Part shown: positions 6,646 through 8,087 of the stretch, one piece after another
Layout of the letters: each line of letters starts with the position of its first letter
Position numbering within the stretch: the first letter of the stretch is position 1
Assembly: GCA_002414145.1 (NCBI GenBank)
Contig: DHYP01000045.1
Coordinates: forward strand, 9,749-17,835
Reading direction: 5' to 3'
DNA: 8,087 bases
Source: Methylophilaceae bacterium UBA5127
GTDB lineage: Bacteria; Pseudomonadota; Gammaproteobacteria; Burkholderiales; Methylophilaceae
Program-made: the position numbers and the translations under genes
The notes under the pieces: generated by a model
Told to the model about the DNA's origin: nothing
Database searches by the model: none
The model's input: the letters and a program-made list of their open reading frames with translations, nothing else

Positions 6646-7326
6646 CTAATTAGCGCTTATCTGAATATCAAGAAAACTTTCTGCTTTATTATGTTGATTA
6701 CAGGGTGTGGCTTGTTCTCTTACTAGCTGGCAAGTCGCCATACCTGCGATGTTTGCGGCATCCAACTCTGCGGCGATATCGGATAAAAACAAAATTTCAT
6801 TCGCATCATAGCCAATTTTTTTGGTAATGGCCTCATAAGCTGATGGATCTTGTTTCATACCCACGCGGGTGCTGAAGTAGTCAGAAAATATTGGAGAGAG
6901 GTCGCCGAATTCGGTGTGGGTGAATAGCAGTTTTTGCGCATAGACAGAGCCTGAGGAAAAAATATATAACCTCAAGCCATCTGCATGCCATGATTTAAGT
7001 TGGGTATGCGCATCTGGGTAAAGGTGCCCGTAAAAATCTTGGTTTCGGTAACCGTGCTCCCAAATGAGACCTTGCAAGTTTTTGAGTGGAGCAATCTTTT
7101 TATCCTGGTCAATCCAGGTTGTCAATGTGTCGACTGCTTGTTGTATGCTGAGTGTTTCGCCTTGAACTTCTGCCACTTCCTCTAAAATTTTTCTTACTTC
7201 AGATTTGTTTGCATGTGTTTGCACATACTCTGCAAGGCGTTGCTTGGCGTAGGGGAATAGCACTTCTTTGACGAATGAAATCGACGAGGTGGTGCCTTCG
7301 ATGTCCGTGAGAATGGCGCGTATCAT
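6646..7326 (-). CDS. mtnC: Enolase-phosphatase E1 (MtnC), methionine salvage
   Basis: MtnC is a HAD-superfamily enzyme that enolises 2,3-diketo-5-methylthiopentyl-1-phosphate and then dephosphorylates it to the acireductone. The 226 residues, the usual family length, show HAD motif I as TDIEGTTSSI with Asp8 and Glu10 (the E1 form of DxD), motif II in IFSSGS (Ser124-Ser125-Gly126), the lysine of GMKQDPSAY (Lys158), and motif III in FLSDIAAELDAA with Asp183. The helical cap lies between residues 15 and 100. Its ATG overlaps the mtnD stop by four bases (ATGA), and no Shine-Dalgarno precedes it, so it is probably translated by coupling to mtnD. A perfect 10-bp palindrome (6645-6654) spans the last codons and the stop. 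The bifunctional MtnC form means no separate MtnW/MtnX pair is needed. Confidence 0.95.
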   Translation of the reverse strand: MIRAILTDIEGTTSSISFVKEVLFPYAKQRLAEYVQTHANKSEVRKILEEVAEVQGETLSIQQAVDTLTTWIDQDKKIAPLKNLQGLIWEHGYRNQDFYGHLYPDAHTQLKSWHADGLRLYIFSSGSVYAQKLLFTHTEFGDLSPIFSDYFSTRVGMKQDPSAYEAITKKIGYDANEILFLSDIAAELDAANIAGMATCQLVREQATPCNQHNKAESFLDIQISAN

Positions 7327-7895
7327 GCGTTTTTGGCGACGAAGCTTTCTGTAAATGACTCTATTGTCAGGAATGATTTACTGATTGTGTCGCCAGTGAA
7401 GTTCGCCACCCAGCCTTCTGCTTTGGTGAATAGTCGAATGCATTTAAGATGTGGTTCTCCGCCCATGTCAAACCAGTGTTTGATGCCAGCGGGTACGCTG
7501 ATTAAATCACCTTGCTCGCACAAAATTGCATACACATGCTCATCAGGGTGTAAATAAAACAAGCCTTTGCCTTCTACAAAAAATCGTACTTCAAAATCGC
7601 TGTGGATATGCTCATCTAAAAACTTGGCGCGGATCTGTGCTTTTTGGGGATTATCGGATGTAACGCTAATCACATCGGCCGATTGAAAGTTGTATTTTTC
7701 TTTTAGACGCGTCACTTGGGTTGCGTAGGCTTGTAGAATGCTGTCTTGGTTAGCATCTTCCGCCAATACAATATTTGCTTGCCATGATTCAAACATGCCA
7801 CCAATTTTCTCTAATTGTGCGCTGATAGCATCATGGCTGTAGATAATTTCAGCAGCCTCGGGATGATCTTGATGGTAGATTGCCAATATACTCAT
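7323..7895 (-). CDS. mtnD: Acireductone dioxygenase (MtnD), methionine salvage
   Basis: MtnD is a cupin-fold metalloenzyme that oxidises the acireductone to 2-keto-4-methylthiobutyrate and formate with Fe2+. The same protein with Ni2+ gives an off-pathway product in the studied Klebsiella enzyme. The 190 residues contain the metal-binding set: His96 and His98 with Glu102 in EHIHSDFEVRFFVEG, and His140 in PAGIKHWFDMG. These are the four expected ligands. The ATG at 7893-7895 has GGGG at 7901-7904 (5-nt spacing), inside the 12-nt gap after mtnB. The last four bases overlap the mtnC start. Which metal is loaded in the cell cannot be read from the sequence. Confidence 0.96.
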   Translation of the reverse strand: MSILAIYHQDHPEAAEIIYSHDAISAQLEKIGGMFESWQANIVLAEDANQDSILQAYATQVTRLKEKYNFQSADVISVTSDNPQKAQIRAKFLDEHIHSDFEVRFFVEGKGLFYLHPDEHVYAILCEQGDLISVPAGIKHWFDMGGEPHLKCIRLFTKAEGWVANFTGDTISKSFLTIESFTESFVAKNA

Positions 7896-7900
7896 TTTTT

Positions 7901-7904
7901 CCCC
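7901..7904 (-). promoter_or_regulatory. Shine-Dalgarno of mtnD
   Basis: GGGG on the minus strand, 5 nt before the mtnD ATG and placed between the mtnB stop and mtnD. It indicates that mtnD has its own ribosome entry, whereas mtnC downstream seems to lack one. Confidence 0.6.
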
Positions 7905-7907
7905 ATT

Positions 7908-8087
7908 TTATTGTCGTAATTTTAGTAATTGTATTTCTTGGTTAAACAGAAACTCCAGCGCTTCGACATGACGCAGCGCATCGTTCACTGTGTCGCCCCA
8001 AGTGTAAAAGCCATGTCCTGCAATGATATAACCCACCATGTCGGCGTGTGTCCGCATATAAGCCTCGACCTCTCCCGCTAGCCGAGC
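7908..8087 (-). CDS. mtnB: Methylthioribulose-1-phosphate dehydratase (MtnB), C-terminal 59 residues; cut by right window edge
   Basis: MtnB is a zinc-dependent class II aldolase-fold enzyme that dehydrates methylthioribulose-1-phosphate to the diketo compound used by MtnC. I read the fragment on the minus strand up to the TAA at 7908-7910. It contains GYIIAGHGFYTWG, the conserved C-terminal block whose histidine is a zinc ligand in the family, and then ALRHVEALEFLF, the closing helix. The length and spacing of this end fit MtnB better than related aldolases such as L-fuculose-phosphate aldolase or AraD, and the mtnD-mtnC neighbours settle the identity. The catalytic N-terminal part and the cluster's promoter are outside the window. 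Confidence 0.92.
   Translation of the reverse strand, partial: ARLAGEVEAYMRTHADMVGYIIAGHGFYTWGDTVNDALRHVEALEFLFNQEIQLLKLRQ

Noticed and set aside
7333..7557. 74-codon plus-strand frame within mtnD
   Set aside because: It is antisense to the cupin metal-binding region of MtnD and has no independent evidence.
1..8087. Search for mobile elements, CRISPR arrays, tRNA/rRNA genes, defence or toxin-antitoxin genes
   Set aside because: No transposase, integrase, terminal repeats, regularly spaced repeats, cloverleaf-like segments or small gene pairs were seen; the window is filled by conserved metabolic and RNA-modification genes.

Overview
The window is an ordinary chromosomal housekeeping stretch from a Gram-negative bacterium, most likely a betaproteobacterium. 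Evidence for this is the gene order ndk-rlmN-pilF-rodZ-ispG, the long proteobacterial form of IspG, a lipoprotein PilF/PilW of the type IV pilus, and the trmJ/suhB divergent pair also known from E. coli. The AT-leaning composition together with this content would suit the Methylophilaceae (Methylotenera-like). That placement is inference and was not checked by any search.

Layout. (1) Positions 1-3730, minus strand: five closely packed genes read from right to left as ndk, rlmN, pilF, rodZ and ispG (cut by the left edge). Gaps are 11 nt, a 1-nt overlap, 19 nt and 14 nt, so they look like one operon. A good extended -10 promoter lies just upstream of ndk. The products cover nucleotide balancing, rRNA/tRNA methylation, pilus secretin assembly, cell shape and isoprenoid synthesis. 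(2) 3916-5535: trmJ (minus) and suhB (plus) diverge from a 69-nt region holding a palindrome whose two arms each read as a -10 box. (3) 5536-6522: a gap with three ATGCAT motifs, followed by a lone TSUP-family (TauE/SafE) membrane transporter on the plus strand. (4) 6646-8087, minus strand: a methionine-salvage cluster read as mtnB (cut by the right edge), mtnD, mtnC. It has a 12-nt gap and then a 4-nt start/stop overlap. These three enzymes act in consecutive steps that turn methylthioribulose-1-phosphate into 2-keto-4-methylthiobutyrate.

All complete genes are intact, and the catalytic residues I looked for are present. I see no mobile elements, tRNA or rRNA genes, CRISPR arrays or phage genes, and no convincing new system. 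The points worth a second look are small: the divergent promoter palindrome and a BoxA-like element before suhB, the ATGCAT repeats before the transporter, an unusually short Ndk C-terminus, and non-standard start-site choices. No gene-free stretch reaches 300 bases.
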